The notes beneath the pieces are model-generated. The model did not search any database. It was not told where the DNA came from and worked only from the letters and a program-made list of their open reading frames with translations. From the NCBI GenBank assembly GCA_004376295.1, contig SOJZ01000031.1, positions 76,624 to 140,623 on the forward strand: a DNA stretch of 64,000 nucleotides, in the 5' to 3' direction. Numbering within the stretch: the first letter of the stretch is position 1; each line of letters begins with the position of its first letter. This document shows, one piece after another, positions 33,270 through 43,121 of the stretch. Source of the stretch: Candidatus Bathyarchaeota archaeon. GTDB taxonomy: Archaea > Thermoproteota > Bathyarchaeia > Bathyarchaeales > Bathyarchaeaceae. The position numbers and the translations under genes are program-made.

Positions 33270-34430
33270 GTGTTGGTGAAAAAATTGGCGGAAATCTCTT
33301 CTTCAAGCAAATGGATGTACGTATCTTTCGTTCTAATCGCTGCGTTAATTTTTGGCAGCAGCCTCTTTACGTACACATATCTTAATGTTCAAACCCAATT
33401 TTCCACTCTGCAAACGCAACTGCAAGATTTACAACAACAAATTGACATTCTAAACTATGTAAACCAAACTGGCCTCATGCCTTGGCCAAAAATCTACGAT
33501 CAAATCAAATATAGCATAGTGCTTATTCAAACCGAAATTGGCTTAGGCTCAGGCTTTATCTATGACTATGAAGGTCGCATCGTAACCAACTATCATGTAA
33601 TCGAAGGCGCCAACACAATACAGGTTACATTTCTCGATGGAAACATAACCGACGCCAACAGAGTTGGCGAAGATCCATACAGCGACCTAGCCGTTATCAA
33701 AGTCAATCCAGACATTACAAAACTATATCCAGTTGTACTGGGAAACTCCTCCGAACTCATCGTGGGGGAGCCAGTAGCAGCTATAGGAAACCCTTTTGGA
33801 CTAAGCGACACAATAACCGCCGGCATAGTCTCCGCACTAGGGAGAGACTTGGAAGCACCTGGCCACTACCGAATTGTGGACATTATTCAAGTTGACGCTG
33901 CTATAAACCCAGGGAACTCTGGTGGACCCCTAGTTAACCTGGAAGGCCAAGTGGTAGGCGTCAACACAGCTATAATAGCAGAGGAAGATGAAAGAACTTT
34001 CCTTGGCGTAGGATTCGCCATACCCTCTGATACAATAACAAGGGAAATTGACGACCTGATAAATTTCGGCACATACAAACATCCTTGGGTAGGCATTGCT
34101 GGAATTGACGTCAACCTAGCCATCGCGCAATATATCGGCTTAGAAAAACCGCAGGGATTTCTCGTAATCGATGTTGTTCCTGACAGTCCTGCAGAGGATG
34201 CCGGTTTGAGGGGCGGTAATCAAACGGTTGTAATAGGTGGAAGAGAAATTAAAATTGGTGGCGACGTGATCGTGGGAATAGATGGTCTAAATGTTAGAAC
34301 TTTGAACGATTTGGTCGTGTACACAGAGAGAAATAAACGCCCTGGAGATATCGTGAGCTTGGCAATTATCAGAGATGGTCAAGAGATCATCAAGTCGTTT
34401 ACATTGGGAGAACGCCCGCCACCATCGTAA
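33270..34430 (+). CDS. HtrA/DegP-family membrane-anchored serine protease
   Basis: 386 residues from GTG 33270. One N-terminal transmembrane helix (about 16-37), a coiled-coil-like linker (QTQFSTLQTQLQDLQQQ), then a trypsin-like protease domain with catalytic H109 (TNYHVIEG), D139 (YSDLAVIKV) and S217 (GNSGGPL), and a C-terminal PDZ domain (LVIDVVPDSPAEDAG). It would degrade damaged proteins outside the membrane. AAAATTTTTAAAAG upstream is a likely box A. The operator-like palindromes 180 bp upstream may control it. Confidence 0.93.
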   Translation: MLVKKLAEISSSSKWMYVSFVLIAALIFGSSLFTYTYLNVQTQFSTLQTQLQDLQQQIDILNYVNQTGLMPWPKIYDQIKYSIVLIQTEIGLGSGFIYDYEGRIVTNYHVIEGANTIQVTFLDGNITDANRVGEDPYSDLAVIKVNPDITKLYPVVLGNSSELIVGEPVAAIGNPFGLSDTITAGIVSALGRDLEAPGHYRIVDIIQVDAAINPGNSGGPLVNLEGQVVGVNTAIIAEEDERTFLGVGFAIPSDTITREIDDLINFGTYKHPWVGIAGIDVNLAIAQYIGLEKPQGFLVIDVVPDSPAEDAGLRGGNQTVVIGGREIKIGGDVIVGIDGLNVRTLNDLVVYTERNKRPGDIVSLAIIRDGQEIIKSFTLGERPPPS

Positions 34431-34479
34431 GAAACACATTTCTTGCCTTAAACAATCTTTTAAACATTAATCTCTGAAA

Positions 34480-35724
34480 TCACCGTTTCATACCTGTTGT
34501 TTCTGCATGGGTCAGATATTCTATCATAGTATCGTCCAAGTCGAGCCATTTTGCTGTACCCGCTCGCATTTGTGGGTTGTTTTCAAAAATTATTCTTATG
34601 TATGGGAGGATTTCTCTTACGGCTACGATTGAAGAGATGTGGCATTTCCGCTTGATTTTCATTCCTATGGCTGATCGCATCTGGCGTTCCCCTTTAGTTC
34701 GTCCTAACCATCGAATTCTCTGTGGAAATCGGTATGGAATCCAGCCAGATGGTTTAGTTTTTTCACGGGCCATAGCCACTCCTGCCGTCATGAAATCATA
34801 TACGTATCGCATTAATTTCCAGTTTTGCGTTCTACGAATTCTACCTCGATACAAGTCAGCTTGACTCAACGCCTCCATAGCCTTCGCTAAGTCGCTTGGA
34901 TGAGTCAGTTGATACGGCACATTCTCGTAAACCCATTGAAACAACATGTCAGGGTCTACATCAGCGGTATCTACTGCTCGCTTCGCCTCGGCACAACTTC
35001 TTGAATAAAAGATGGTTTTCATTACGCTGAAGATGACTTCTTTTCGGTCGCGACTCGCTAGCCAAGCCACATTTTCATACGTCAATCTGTTGCGCCCTTG
35101 AGCCAAAGCCTGTAAATCGTTCACCGCTGACCTAACGTCGCGTCCAGATCGTTCAGCAATAAATTTAAGAACTCGTTCCTCCGCCTCAATTTTCTCACCA
35201 GCACATACCCTCTTCAAATGCTTCGCCACCTGCAAAATCGTAGGCCTCTTAAACTCGATGAGTAGGCAGTACTTACGAAGCGTGGCAAAACGAGGGTTAT
35301 ACGCATTGTTTGCTATGAGCACAATGGGACACTGGGCATCCTTTGCAACTGTTATAACAGCTCTAATGCCACCTCGATCCGCGGTTCCCGTAACCCCATC
35401 CAACTCATCCAATAGAACCAGCCGGCGACCACCAAACAATGTACCATACTGAGAGGCTAAACCGGCAAAACGCTGAACCATCTCAGCTGTTCGATAGTCA
35501 CTCGCGTTCTTCTCCACCAACTCCATGTTCAAGTCATGGGCTAGAGCCTCTACGCAAACAGTTTTTCCAATGCCTGGAGGCCCGTAAAGAAACGCAGCTC
35601 TCTTCTTGGGAACTCTCTTGCTCCAAGATTCTACCCAACTTTTGAATTTTTCAATTGCCTCTCTGTTTCCAACAACCGTAGATAATGTCCGGGGCTTGTG
35701 CTTCACCGTCCAAGCGGCGTACAC
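34480..35724 (-). CDS. rfcL: Replication factor C large subunit
   Basis: 414 residues. Walker A YGPPGIGKT (47-55), Walker B LLDELDGV, a helical collar region, and a basic C-terminal part, matching archaeal RfcL. The tail does not show an obvious PCNA-binding box. It loads the sliding clamp together with RfcS. Lies 5 bp after rfcS in one minus-strand operon. Confidence 0.93.
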   Translation of the reverse strand: MYAAWTVKHKPRTLSTVVGNREAIEKFKSWVESWSKRVPKKRAAFLYGPPGIGKTVCVEALAHDLNMELVEKNASDYRTAEMVQRFAGLASQYGTLFGGRRLVLLDELDGVTGTADRGGIRAVITVAKDAQCPIVLIANNAYNPRFATLRKYCLLIEFKRPTILQVAKHLKRVCAGEKIEAEERVLKFIAERSGRDVRSAVNDLQALAQGRNRLTYENVAWLASRDRKEVIFSVMKTIFYSRSCAEAKRAVDTADVDPDMLFQWVYENVPYQLTHPSDLAKAMEALSQADLYRGRIRRTQNWKLMRYVYDFMTAGVAMAREKTKPSGWIPYRFPQRIRWLGRTKGERQMRSAIGMKIKRKCHISSIVAVREILPYIRIIFENNPQMRAGTAKWLDLDDTMIEYLTHAETTGMKR

Positions 35725-35729
35725 TCTAG

Positions 35730-36701
35730 CTAAACGCCCCTTTTCATCTCATGACCAGCCTCAGTTAACCGTGCAAGCAAGGCACTCAACTGAACTTCTT
35801 CGTCTGCGCCTTGAATCAAACGAAAGTCAATCTCTCCAATAGCATCTGCAAGCTTAATCTTCCATTTTTCTGGAAGCCCTGAACGGAAAATTTCGATGTG
35901 GATTTGTCTGATGATGTCGATTCCAGCTAGGCCGTATTTTAGAATCATCTCTCTCAGTTTCTCTCTAGAACCTATGAAATCACCCTTCATTGCCAACGTA
36001 ATCATCTCTCGAACGTCTGCTGGGTTGGCTCTACCAATCACCGAATAAATGGTCTCAGCGTCGATGGGTCTACCTAAAGAAGCAGCCGCCTGCAACGTGT
36101 TAGTTGTCTTCCGCAGGTCGCCTCCGCAAACCTCAAAAATAGCGTCTAACCCATCATCTGACATTTTCACGTTTTCTTTCTCGATGATACGCCGCAGATA
36201 GATATCATGATCCTCCCTTGATAAATAAGTAAACCGAAAAGGCGCACAACGAGATTGAATGGGTTCAATAATTTTCCCACTATAATTTGCTATAAGAATA
36301 AATCGGCACGTCCCCGTGAAACGTTCCATGGTACGTCGCAAAGCTTGTTGCGCATCCCTAGTCATGTTATCCGCTTCGTCCAAAATCATAATTTTAAACG
36401 GAATTTCACCAATCGACCTCATCCGAGCGAAAGTCTTCACAGTCTTTCTAACCACGTTTATCCCGCGTTCATCGCTGGCGTTCAACTCCATAAGATGCTC
36501 CTTATAACCGGCACCGTATAGATTGCGAGCTAAACAAAGTGCAGCCGTCGTTTTTCCAGTTCCTGGTGGACCAGCAAAAATGCAGTGTGGAATATTCTTC
36601 GTCTTCACGAAGCTTTCCAGTCGTTCCACGATTTCCTTCTGGTTCACCATTTCACTCAGGGATTGAGGGCGATACTTCTCTGCCCACATCTCATAGCTCA
36701 A
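35730..36701 (-). CDS. rfcS: Replication factor C small subunit
   Basis: 323 residues. N-terminal EKYRPQSLSEMVNQKEIVE, Walker A GPPGTGKT (44-51), Walker B ILDEADNM, and the SRC-type arginine finger PIQSRCAPF. Typical RfcS. Operon rfcS-rfcL, divergent from GINS-mcm-hel308; the 123-bp gap must contain both promoters. Confidence 0.95.
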   Translation of the reverse strand: MSYEMWAEKYRPQSLSEMVNQKEIVERLESFVKTKNIPHCIFAGPPGTGKTTAALCLARNLYGAGYKEHLMELNASDERGINVVRKTVKTFARMRSIGEIPFKIMILDEADNMTRDAQQALRRTMERFTGTCRFILIANYSGKIIEPIQSRCAPFRFTYLSREDHDIYLRRIIEKENVKMSDDGLDAIFEVCGGDLRKTTNTLQAAASLGRPIDAETIYSVIGRANPADVREMITLAMKGDFIGSREKLREMILKYGLAGIDIIRQIHIEIFRSGLPEKWKIKLADAIGEIDFRLIQGADEEVQLSALLARLTEAGHEMKRGV

Positions 36702-36824
36702 CTGTTAGCCTCCATGACGTTATCTATGGAAAAGGCATGTCATAAATGTGTTTGCCCGCTATGATAAAACCTTAAAACCAAGCTAGCCTCTTTCTTTTAG
36801 TTGTTCCTTACTAAGTGAGGTTTA

Positions 36825-37397
36825 ATGTTGTCAGCAAAACCGTCAACGTCCATAAGAGATGCGGATTTTGAGTTTGAAAATACAGAGGTCAGAATCGCCG
36901 TGAACAGAAATTGCCCAAAAATTGAACTTGCAGGCTTGGAAATCGGACCCTTTGAAGAGGGGAAAGAATACGACGTTAGATTCTGGATAGCCCAAGAACT
37001 GGAAAAGGCGGGAATAGCACGTTTTCATGAGGAAGATCTATTGACCGCGGTAAAACTCTACAAAATTCACTGGAAAGAACGCGTTCAATCAGTTAAACAG
37101 ATCGCATTCTTACCTCGAGATTTTTATCCTAAACTTCGACGTTACCTTGCAGACTTGAAAAAGAACGCTGTGAAAAAACCTGAAAAAATGAGAGAATACG
37201 AGAAAGCTGTGAGGCATTCCCGCGATATTATCAACTGCAGATTGAAGAAGCTAGTTTCCCTCGCTTCTGCAAGCGCCGCCCAAACAAACCAGACCATTAA
37301 CAACCTGTCGGTTGAGGAACATAGTATCTACAAACTTCTTCGCAAGAACATCGGGGAGTGGAGAACCAGAATCCTTAAAGAAGGTGCAGAATCTTGA
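36825..37397 (+). CDS. GINS complex subunit (Gins23 type)
   Basis: 190 residues. The small beta-rich B domain comes first (KIELAGLEIGPFEEGKEYDV, about 34-53) and the helical A domain after it, which is the order of Gins23. GINS joins MCM and Cdc45/RecJ in the replicative helicase. It overlaps mcm by four bases, a linkage often seen in archaea. ATG 36825. Confidence 0.82.
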   Translation: MLSAKPSTSIRDADFEFENTEVRIAVNRNCPKIELAGLEIGPFEEGKEYDVRFWIAQELEKAGIARFHEEDLLTAVKLYKIHWKERVQSVKQIAFLPRDFYPKLRRYLADLKKNAVKKPEKMREYEKAVRHSRDIINCRLKKLVSLASASAAQTNQTINNLSVEEHSIYKLLRKNIGEWRTRILKEGAES

Positions 37398-39430
37398 CCG
37401 AGGTCGTAACAGCAGATCCGCAAGAGCGATTTCTAGATTTTCTAAAGTCAGACAAATATCGTGAGCGCATCTCCCGAATGGCCATTGAAGGCATCACTTC
37501 GCTGAGTGTAGATTTCGACGATCTAATGACAACCGATTCAGCACTTGCGGAAAGCATCACCGAGGCACCAGACGAATATCTAGAGCATACAAATCGCGCA
37601 GCGCTTGCACAGCTACAAATCGAAGAACCCGAATACGCTGAAGGAATCGAAACCGTCCATGTCCGATTTAAAGGACTACCAGTAACCACACTACTGCGAA
37701 TGTTAGGATCTGTTCACATAGGAAAACTCGTTATGGTGAGAGGAATTGTTGTACGCGCCACCCCAGCCAAGCCTATGGTCACGCAGGCGGCTTTTCGATG
37801 CAAAAGATGTGGAACCGTCAGCCATGTCCCCCAAACAGGTCCATTTCTGAGGGCTCCAATCGAATGCAGTGACCCAGCATGCAAGAGAAAAGGACCCTTC
37901 GATTTTGTCCAGGAAGAATCCAACTTCATCGATTCTCAAGAAATTCGCATTCAGGAACGACCTGAGAATCTTCCGCCAGGCCATCTTCCGCTCTGGATAG
38001 GCGTCAAATTGTTTGGAAGAGAACTTGTTGACGTAGCCAGACCTGGCGACGACGTCTCGGTTGTGGGGGTTGTGCGTGCAGTCGCTCCTACACTTCCTAA
38101 AGTGGGAAAACTTCGCATGTTTACGTTGCATCTTGACGCTAATTTCGTAGATGTAGTGAGCAAAGAGCCTGAAAAAGTGATTATTTCGCCTGAAGAAGAG
38201 AAGGAAATACTTGAGCTCGCAAAGGACCCGTGGATTCACCGCAAAGTCATTCGATCTATAGCGCCGTCTATCTATGGTTACGAGCACCTCAAAGAAGCCA
38301 TCATGTACCTCCTCTTCGGAGGGGTTGCAAAACGTCTCCCCGACATAACCATACGAGGAGAAATGAACGTTCTCTTTATAGGAGACCCAGGAACCGCTAA
38401 GTCCCAGCTACTGCAGTATGTGGCGAAGATCGCTCCGCGTGGTTTGTACACTTCTGGTCGAGGAACGACGGCTGCAGGCTTGACCGCTGCCGTGCTTCGC
38501 GAGAGGCGAAGTGGCGGAATGACTCTTGAAGCGGGAGCGCTTGTGCTTGCGGATAAGGGCGTCGCATGTATAGATGAGATTGATAAGATGCGTCCTGAAG
38601 ATCGTGTGGCGATACATGAGGCGATGGAGCAACATACTGTTTCGGTTGCGAAGGGTGGTATCGTGGCGACTCTCAACGCTCGAACAGCCATATTAGCTGC
38701 CGCTAATCCAGCTTTGGGAAGATACAACCCCTATCAAACGGTTGCGGAGAACATTTCTCTTCCAGTCACGATTCTTTCGAGGTTTGACCTCATCTTCGTG
38801 TTACGAGACGTGCCGGAAAAGGAACATGACACAAGGATGACTGAGCACATACTCGGTCTTCATAAAACAGGTGCTGTTCCAGTTGAACCCCCTGTACCGC
38901 CTGAGTTGCTTAGAAAATACATCAGCTACACCAAGAACTTGAAGCCTGTGTTAACGTCTGAAGCCTTAGACCGCCTCAAAGATTTCTATCTTATCATGCG
39001 TTCGGCAAGCGAAACTGAAGGAACACCTATCGCGATAACGGCGCGGCAACTTGAATCTCTTGTTAGAGTGGCGGAGGCTAGGGCTCGCATCGCCTACCGG
39101 AAAGAGATTCTCGCTGAGGACGCTGAGGCCGCGGTTGCCATAATGAAAAGGTCCTTAGAGGAGGTTGGAATCGACGTTTCATCTAAGATGTTGGACATCG
39201 ATATTATCATGACTGGCAAGCCTAAGAGTTTACGCGACAAGCTGCAGGTTGTCTTAGGGACGGTGATTGAGATGGAACGGGAAACGGGTATGGTTGAAAA
39301 GTCGGCGCTTCTGGAAAAGCTTGAGACTGAACGTGGAGTAGTAGGTCCAGAGGCGGAGAGGCTCTTGGGACAGTTGCTGAGGGAAGGAACTATATACTCG
39401 CCTAGAGAGGGCTATCTCAAGAAGACCTAG
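37394..39430 (+). CDS. mcm: Replicative minichromosome maintenance helicase MCM
   Basis: 678 residues from TTG 37394. N-terminal domain with zinc ligands C136, C139, C158 and C163, Walker A FIGDPGTAKSQ, Walker B CIDEIDKM, arginine finger SRFDLIF and a C-terminal winged helix (from about 615). All standard for archaeal MCM. Translation is coupled to the upstream GINS gene. Confidence 0.96.
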   Translation: MTEVVTADPQERFLDFLKSDKYRERISRMAIEGITSLSVDFDDLMTTDSALAESITEAPDEYLEHTNRAALAQLQIEEPEYAEGIETVHVRFKGLPVTTLLRMLGSVHIGKLVMVRGIVVRATPAKPMVTQAAFRCKRCGTVSHVPQTGPFLRAPIECSDPACKRKGPFDFVQEESNFIDSQEIRIQERPENLPPGHLPLWIGVKLFGRELVDVARPGDDVSVVGVVRAVAPTLPKVGKLRMFTLHLDANFVDVVSKEPEKVIISPEEEKEILELAKDPWIHRKVIRSIAPSIYGYEHLKEAIMYLLFGGVAKRLPDITIRGEMNVLFIGDPGTAKSQLLQYVAKIAPRGLYTSGRGTTAAGLTAAVLRERRSGGMTLEAGALVLADKGVACIDEIDKMRPEDRVAIHEAMEQHTVSVAKGGIVATLNARTAILAAANPALGRYNPYQTVAENISLPVTILSRFDLIFVLRDVPEKEHDTRMTEHILGLHKTGAVPVEPPVPPELLRKYISYTKNLKPVLTSEALDRLKDFYLIMRSASETEGTPIAITARQLESLVRVAEARARIAYRKEILAEDAEAAVAIMKRSLEEVGIDVSSKMLDIDIIMTGKPKSLRDKLQVVLGTVIEMERETGMVEKSALLEKLETERGVVGPEAERLLGQLLREGTIYSPREGYLKKT

Positions 39431-39450
39431 CTAAGTAAAGGGCGCGGACG

Positions 39451-41682
39451 TTGAAAGTTGAAGACTTATCGATACCAGAATCTGTAAAACAAGTCATAAT
39501 CAACTCGGGAATCACTGAGCTCTACCCTCCACAAGAAGAAGCCATACGAGCTGGGGCCCTAGAAGAAAAAAACCTTATTTTGGCGAGTCCAACCGCGTCG
39601 GGCAAAACGTTGATCGCTGAGTTATGCGCCCTCAAACACATACTAGAAAAAGATGGAAAAATTCTTTACTTGACTCCGTTACGAGCATTAGCCAGCGAAA
39701 AATACGAGGAATTCAAGAAATATACAGTAATTAGGAAAAAGAATGGACGACGAGTCACTGTAGGCATTAGTACAGGAGATTACGACAGTAATGACCGTTG
39801 GCTGGAAAAATTTGACATCATAGTCACAACGAACGAGAAAGCAGATTCACTGCTGAGACACAGAACGCATTGGATGAACGAAATCTCCCTCGTAGTCGCT
39901 GACGAAGTGCACTTGCTAAACGATGCTGAACGTGGACCAACATTGGAGGTGGTGCTCGCCCGTCTCATGCAAATAAATCCCGATGCTCAACTGTTGGCCT
40001 TGAGCGCCACGGTGAAAAACGCAGAGGAAGCTGCTGAATGGTTAAAGGCGGGCTCTATCACAACCGAGTGGAGACCAGTCGTGCTGAAGGAAGGCGTGCT
40101 CTTACAGGATGAGGCACAATTCAAGGATGGAGGCGCTTTCAAGATAGAGAAACCCTCCAAGAATCCAGCTATCAACCTTGCGTTACATATTGTACACTCT
40201 GGCGGACAAGCACTCATCTTTGCAGCTACAAGGAAAAACTCGGTTAGTTTGGCCAAGAAAGCAGCAGCAAGCATGGCAACCCGTCTGTCTAAGCCCATGA
40301 AGCGTTCTTTAACGCGGATTGCAGAACAAATTCTTGCAACGGGTGAACGAACAAGAATAAGTGAACTACTAGCTGAACTCGTCCAGCATGGAACTGCTTT
40401 CCATCACGCAGGATTAGGCGGAAGACACAGAAAAATAATTGAAGATGCCTTCAGAGACGGCAAAATCAAGGTTATAACCGCGACACCTACGTTGGCTTTT
40501 GGAGTAAACCTGCCAGCCAGAATGGTGATCATCCATGATTATCGGCGATATGAAGCTGGGTATGGCTATTACCCTATCAAGGTGTTGGAATATAAGCAGA
40601 TGGCTGGGAGAGCTGGAAGACCCCGTTACGACAAAATGGGTGAAGCTTTGCTGATCGCTAAGACAGAGGATGAACGCGACTATTTGATGGAGAATTACGT
40701 TCTATCCGAGACTGAAAGAATATGGTCGAAGCTGGCTGTGGAGCGAATCCTTCGTTCTCACGTTTTAGCTACGATTGCAGCTGATTTTGCTCGCACCGAG
40801 CAGGGAATCTACGACTTTTTTGACAGAACCTTTTATGCACATCAGTATGGGTCGGATGCCATTAAAGGGGTCATCGTAAAAATTCTGAAGTTTCTTTACG
40901 ATGAAAAAATGATTGAAATTAATGGTGAAAACGTTTCCGCAACGCGGTTTGGACGAAGAGTTTCCGAACTGTATATTGACCCAATTTCTGGAGTCATGAT
41001 TCGAGACGCTCTGTTAAGTCGAGCACCTAAACTAACCGACATCAGCTTCCTCCACATGATTGCACACACGCCTGACATGTCTCCTAGGCTTCGCCCCTAC
41101 TCGAGCGAGATCGAACAACTCGTCTTGTTTGTTGACGAGCATCAAGACGAGTTTATGTTGGAATTGCCTGATAAAGGGGTGGATACAATAGCCTATGAAA
41201 ATTTCTTGGGAGAGGCAAAGCTCGCTTGGGTGCTGGGCGCGTGGATAGAAGAAACAACAGAAGACGATACCATCGGAAAGTTTAGAGTTCAACCCGGCGA
41301 CCTCTATCGACTCATCTCAACTGCACGATGGCTTCTATACGCTTCACATGAATTAGCATCCCTCTTCGGCCACAAAGACCTTCTCCGAAACCTCGCAGGA
41401 CTCACAGAACGTGTAAAAAAGGGCGTGAAAGCGGAATTGCTCCCACTCATCAGGTTAGAGGGAATCGGCAGAGTCCGAGCGCGCATACTTCATGATTCTG
41501 GCCTAAAGACTATTAAGGATATTAAGAGGGCTCCACTCGAAAAGCTAACCAACCTACCATTGATCGGCCCCAAAGTTGCAAAGAAGATCAAGGAACAAGT
41601 AGGCGGATTTGTCAAATCAAAAGAGTGGGAAAAACTGAAAAGAGAGAAAAGTCTGGAGCAACAAGCCCTAACCAAATATTAA
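39451..41682 (+). CDS. hel308: Hel308 DNA repair helicase
   Basis: 743 residues from TTG 39451 (LKVEDLSIPESVKQV). Walker A SPTASGKT (46-53), VADEVHLL, and QMAGRAGRPRYD (motif VI), then ratchet domain and a C-terminal helix-hairpin-helix pair (LIRLEGIGRVRARIL, LTNLPLIGPKVAKKI). Hel308 unwinds lagging strand at stalled forks. The stop codon abuts the stop of the convergent purB without a gap. Confidence 0.94.
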   Translation: MKVEDLSIPESVKQVIINSGITELYPPQEEAIRAGALEEKNLILASPTASGKTLIAELCALKHILEKDGKILYLTPLRALASEKYEEFKKYTVIRKKNGRRVTVGISTGDYDSNDRWLEKFDIIVTTNEKADSLLRHRTHWMNEISLVVADEVHLLNDAERGPTLEVVLARLMQINPDAQLLALSATVKNAEEAAEWLKAGSITTEWRPVVLKEGVLLQDEAQFKDGGAFKIEKPSKNPAINLALHIVHSGGQALIFAATRKNSVSLAKKAAASMATRLSKPMKRSLTRIAEQILATGERTRISELLAELVQHGTAFHHAGLGGRHRKIIEDAFRDGKIKVITATPTLAFGVNLPARMVIIHDYRRYEAGYGYYPIKVLEYKQMAGRAGRPRYDKMGEALLIAKTEDERDYLMENYVLSETERIWSKLAVERILRSHVLATIAADFARTEQGIYDFFDRTFYAHQYGSDAIKGVIVKILKFLYDEKMIEINGENVSATRFGRRVSELYIDPISGVMIRDALLSRAPKLTDISFLHMIAHTPDMSPRLRPYSSEIEQLVLFVDEHQDEFMLELPDKGVDTIAYENFLGEAKLAWVLGAWIEETTEDDTIGKFRVQPGDLYRLISTARWLLYASHELASLFGHKDLLRNLAGLTERVKKGVKAELLPLIRLEGIGRVRARILHDSGLKTIKDIKRAPLEKLTNLPLIGPKVAKKIKEQVGGFVKSKEWEKLKREKSLEQQALTKY

Positions 41683-43050
41683 CTAGTCAACCCCTCGAGC
41701 TTTTCTTTCCTGTTTCGTCTTTTCAACAGCCAGTTCAATCTGTTTCACCGTTGTACCCAAGTAGTTTCTCGGGTCTAACACCTTGTCGATCTCTTTTTCA
41801 CTAAACATGTCTCGCACGGCGTTGTCCTCAAGAAGAACCATCTTGAAGAGACGTTTCTCAACATCACTTTTCATCGCTAACTTTCGAACGAGTTCATGAG
41901 CCTTTTGGCGGCCCATACCCTTCCTTGTTAAGGCGAGCATAACCGCCTCAGACATCATTCGCCCTTGCGTCAACTCCATGTTCCGCAGCATCCTTTCTTC
42001 ATCAACCTCCAATTTTTTCAAAACATTCGTCATCAAAACTAGCATGTAATCAGCGAGAATACAAGCTTGAGGGATTATGAACCGCTCCGCAGAAGATTGC
42101 GTCATGTCTCGCTCATGCCACGTCGGAACATTTTCCAAAGCGGGCACAACAAGACTCCTCATAATCTTAGCCAAACCGCAGACCGTTTCACAAGTTTGTG
42201 GATCATGTTTGTGCGGCATCGTTGAACTGCCCACCTGTCTTTTTCTTTCAAAGAACTCGAATACTTCTCCTATTTCTGTTCGCTGCAACTCTCGAATTTC
42301 GATGGCAATCTTGTCCAGCGTAGATGCAATCACCACGAGAAGGCAGATGAGCTCTGCGAAACGATCCCTTTGCACAATCTGTGTAGAAACCTCTACAGGC
42401 TTGACACCAAGCCTTTTCATAACGAGTTGTTGTATCTCCATCGCGTGTGGACCCAAACCCACCTGAGTTCCAACGGCGCCACTCATCTTCCCAACCAACA
42501 CACGTTTGCTACACTCGTGAAGGCGTTGAATATGCCTCGCAGTTTCTCTCATCCAAACCGCAAACTTAAGCCCAAACGTAATTGGCAACGCATGTTGACC
42601 GTGAGTTCTGCCCATCATCATGGTTTTCTTGTATCGATCCGCTCCATTCATTAGAATAGTCTCAAAATCGTTTAGTTTCTCTTCAATCAGATCTCGGGCT
42701 TCTTTTAGTTGAAGGGCAGTTGCTGTGTCCAAAATATCTGAGCTTGTCGCTCCAAGGTGAACGTAAGCTCCACTTGGCCCGCACGCCTCAGCCAACGCTC
42801 GAACCATCGCCATTACATCATGCCTGATTTCGCTTTCAATCTCCTTCACACGAGTCAGTCTAACGTGTTTTACAAGGGCCATTTTCATAATTTTTTCAGC
42901 ATCTTTTCGTGGGATGTTTCCTACTTCACTGTGTGCCCAGGCTAAGGCTGCCTCCACATCCAGCATCCTTTGAAGCCTGTTCTCTTCATCGAAGATTCTC
43001 CGCATTTGCCGCGTTCCGTACCGGCCAGTATCAATTGGAAGAATAGGCAA
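41683..43050 (-). CDS. purB: Adenylosuccinate lyase
   Basis: 455 residues. GRTHGQHALPITFG and the signature loop VGSSTMPHKHDPQTCE (fumarase/lyase family, catalytic Ser in SSTMPHK). The HDP in place of the more common RNP is a variant. It acts twice in purine synthesis. Minus strand, start ATG 43050, divergent from the AsnB homologue. Confidence 0.93.
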   Translation of the reverse strand: MPILPIDTGRYGTRQMRRIFDEENRLQRMLDVEAALAWAHSEVGNIPRKDAEKIMKMALVKHVRLTRVKEIESEIRHDVMAMVRALAEACGPSGAYVHLGATSSDILDTATALQLKEARDLIEEKLNDFETILMNGADRYKKTMMMGRTHGQHALPITFGLKFAVWMRETARHIQRLHECSKRVLVGKMSGAVGTQVGLGPHAMEIQQLVMKRLGVKPVEVSTQIVQRDRFAELICLLVVIASTLDKIAIEIRELQRTEIGEVFEFFERKRQVGSSTMPHKHDPQTCETVCGLAKIMRSLVVPALENVPTWHERDMTQSSAERFIIPQACILADYMLVLMTNVLKKLEVDEERMLRNMELTQGRMMSEAVMLALTRKGMGRQKAHELVRKLAMKSDVEKRLFKMVLLEDNAVRDMFSEKEIDKVLDPRNYLGTTVKQIELAVEKTKQERKARGVD

Positions 43051-43121
43051 TTTTGTTCTCCTCCGAACGATACATAATAATAGGTTAAAGATTAACTTTT
43101 AACCGTTATCGATGGGGACTT

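Noticed and set aside
37703-38287. 194-codon minus-strand open frame opposite mcm
   Set aside because: Overlaps the well-supported MCM coding sequence on the other strand and shows no domain; a shadow of mcm.
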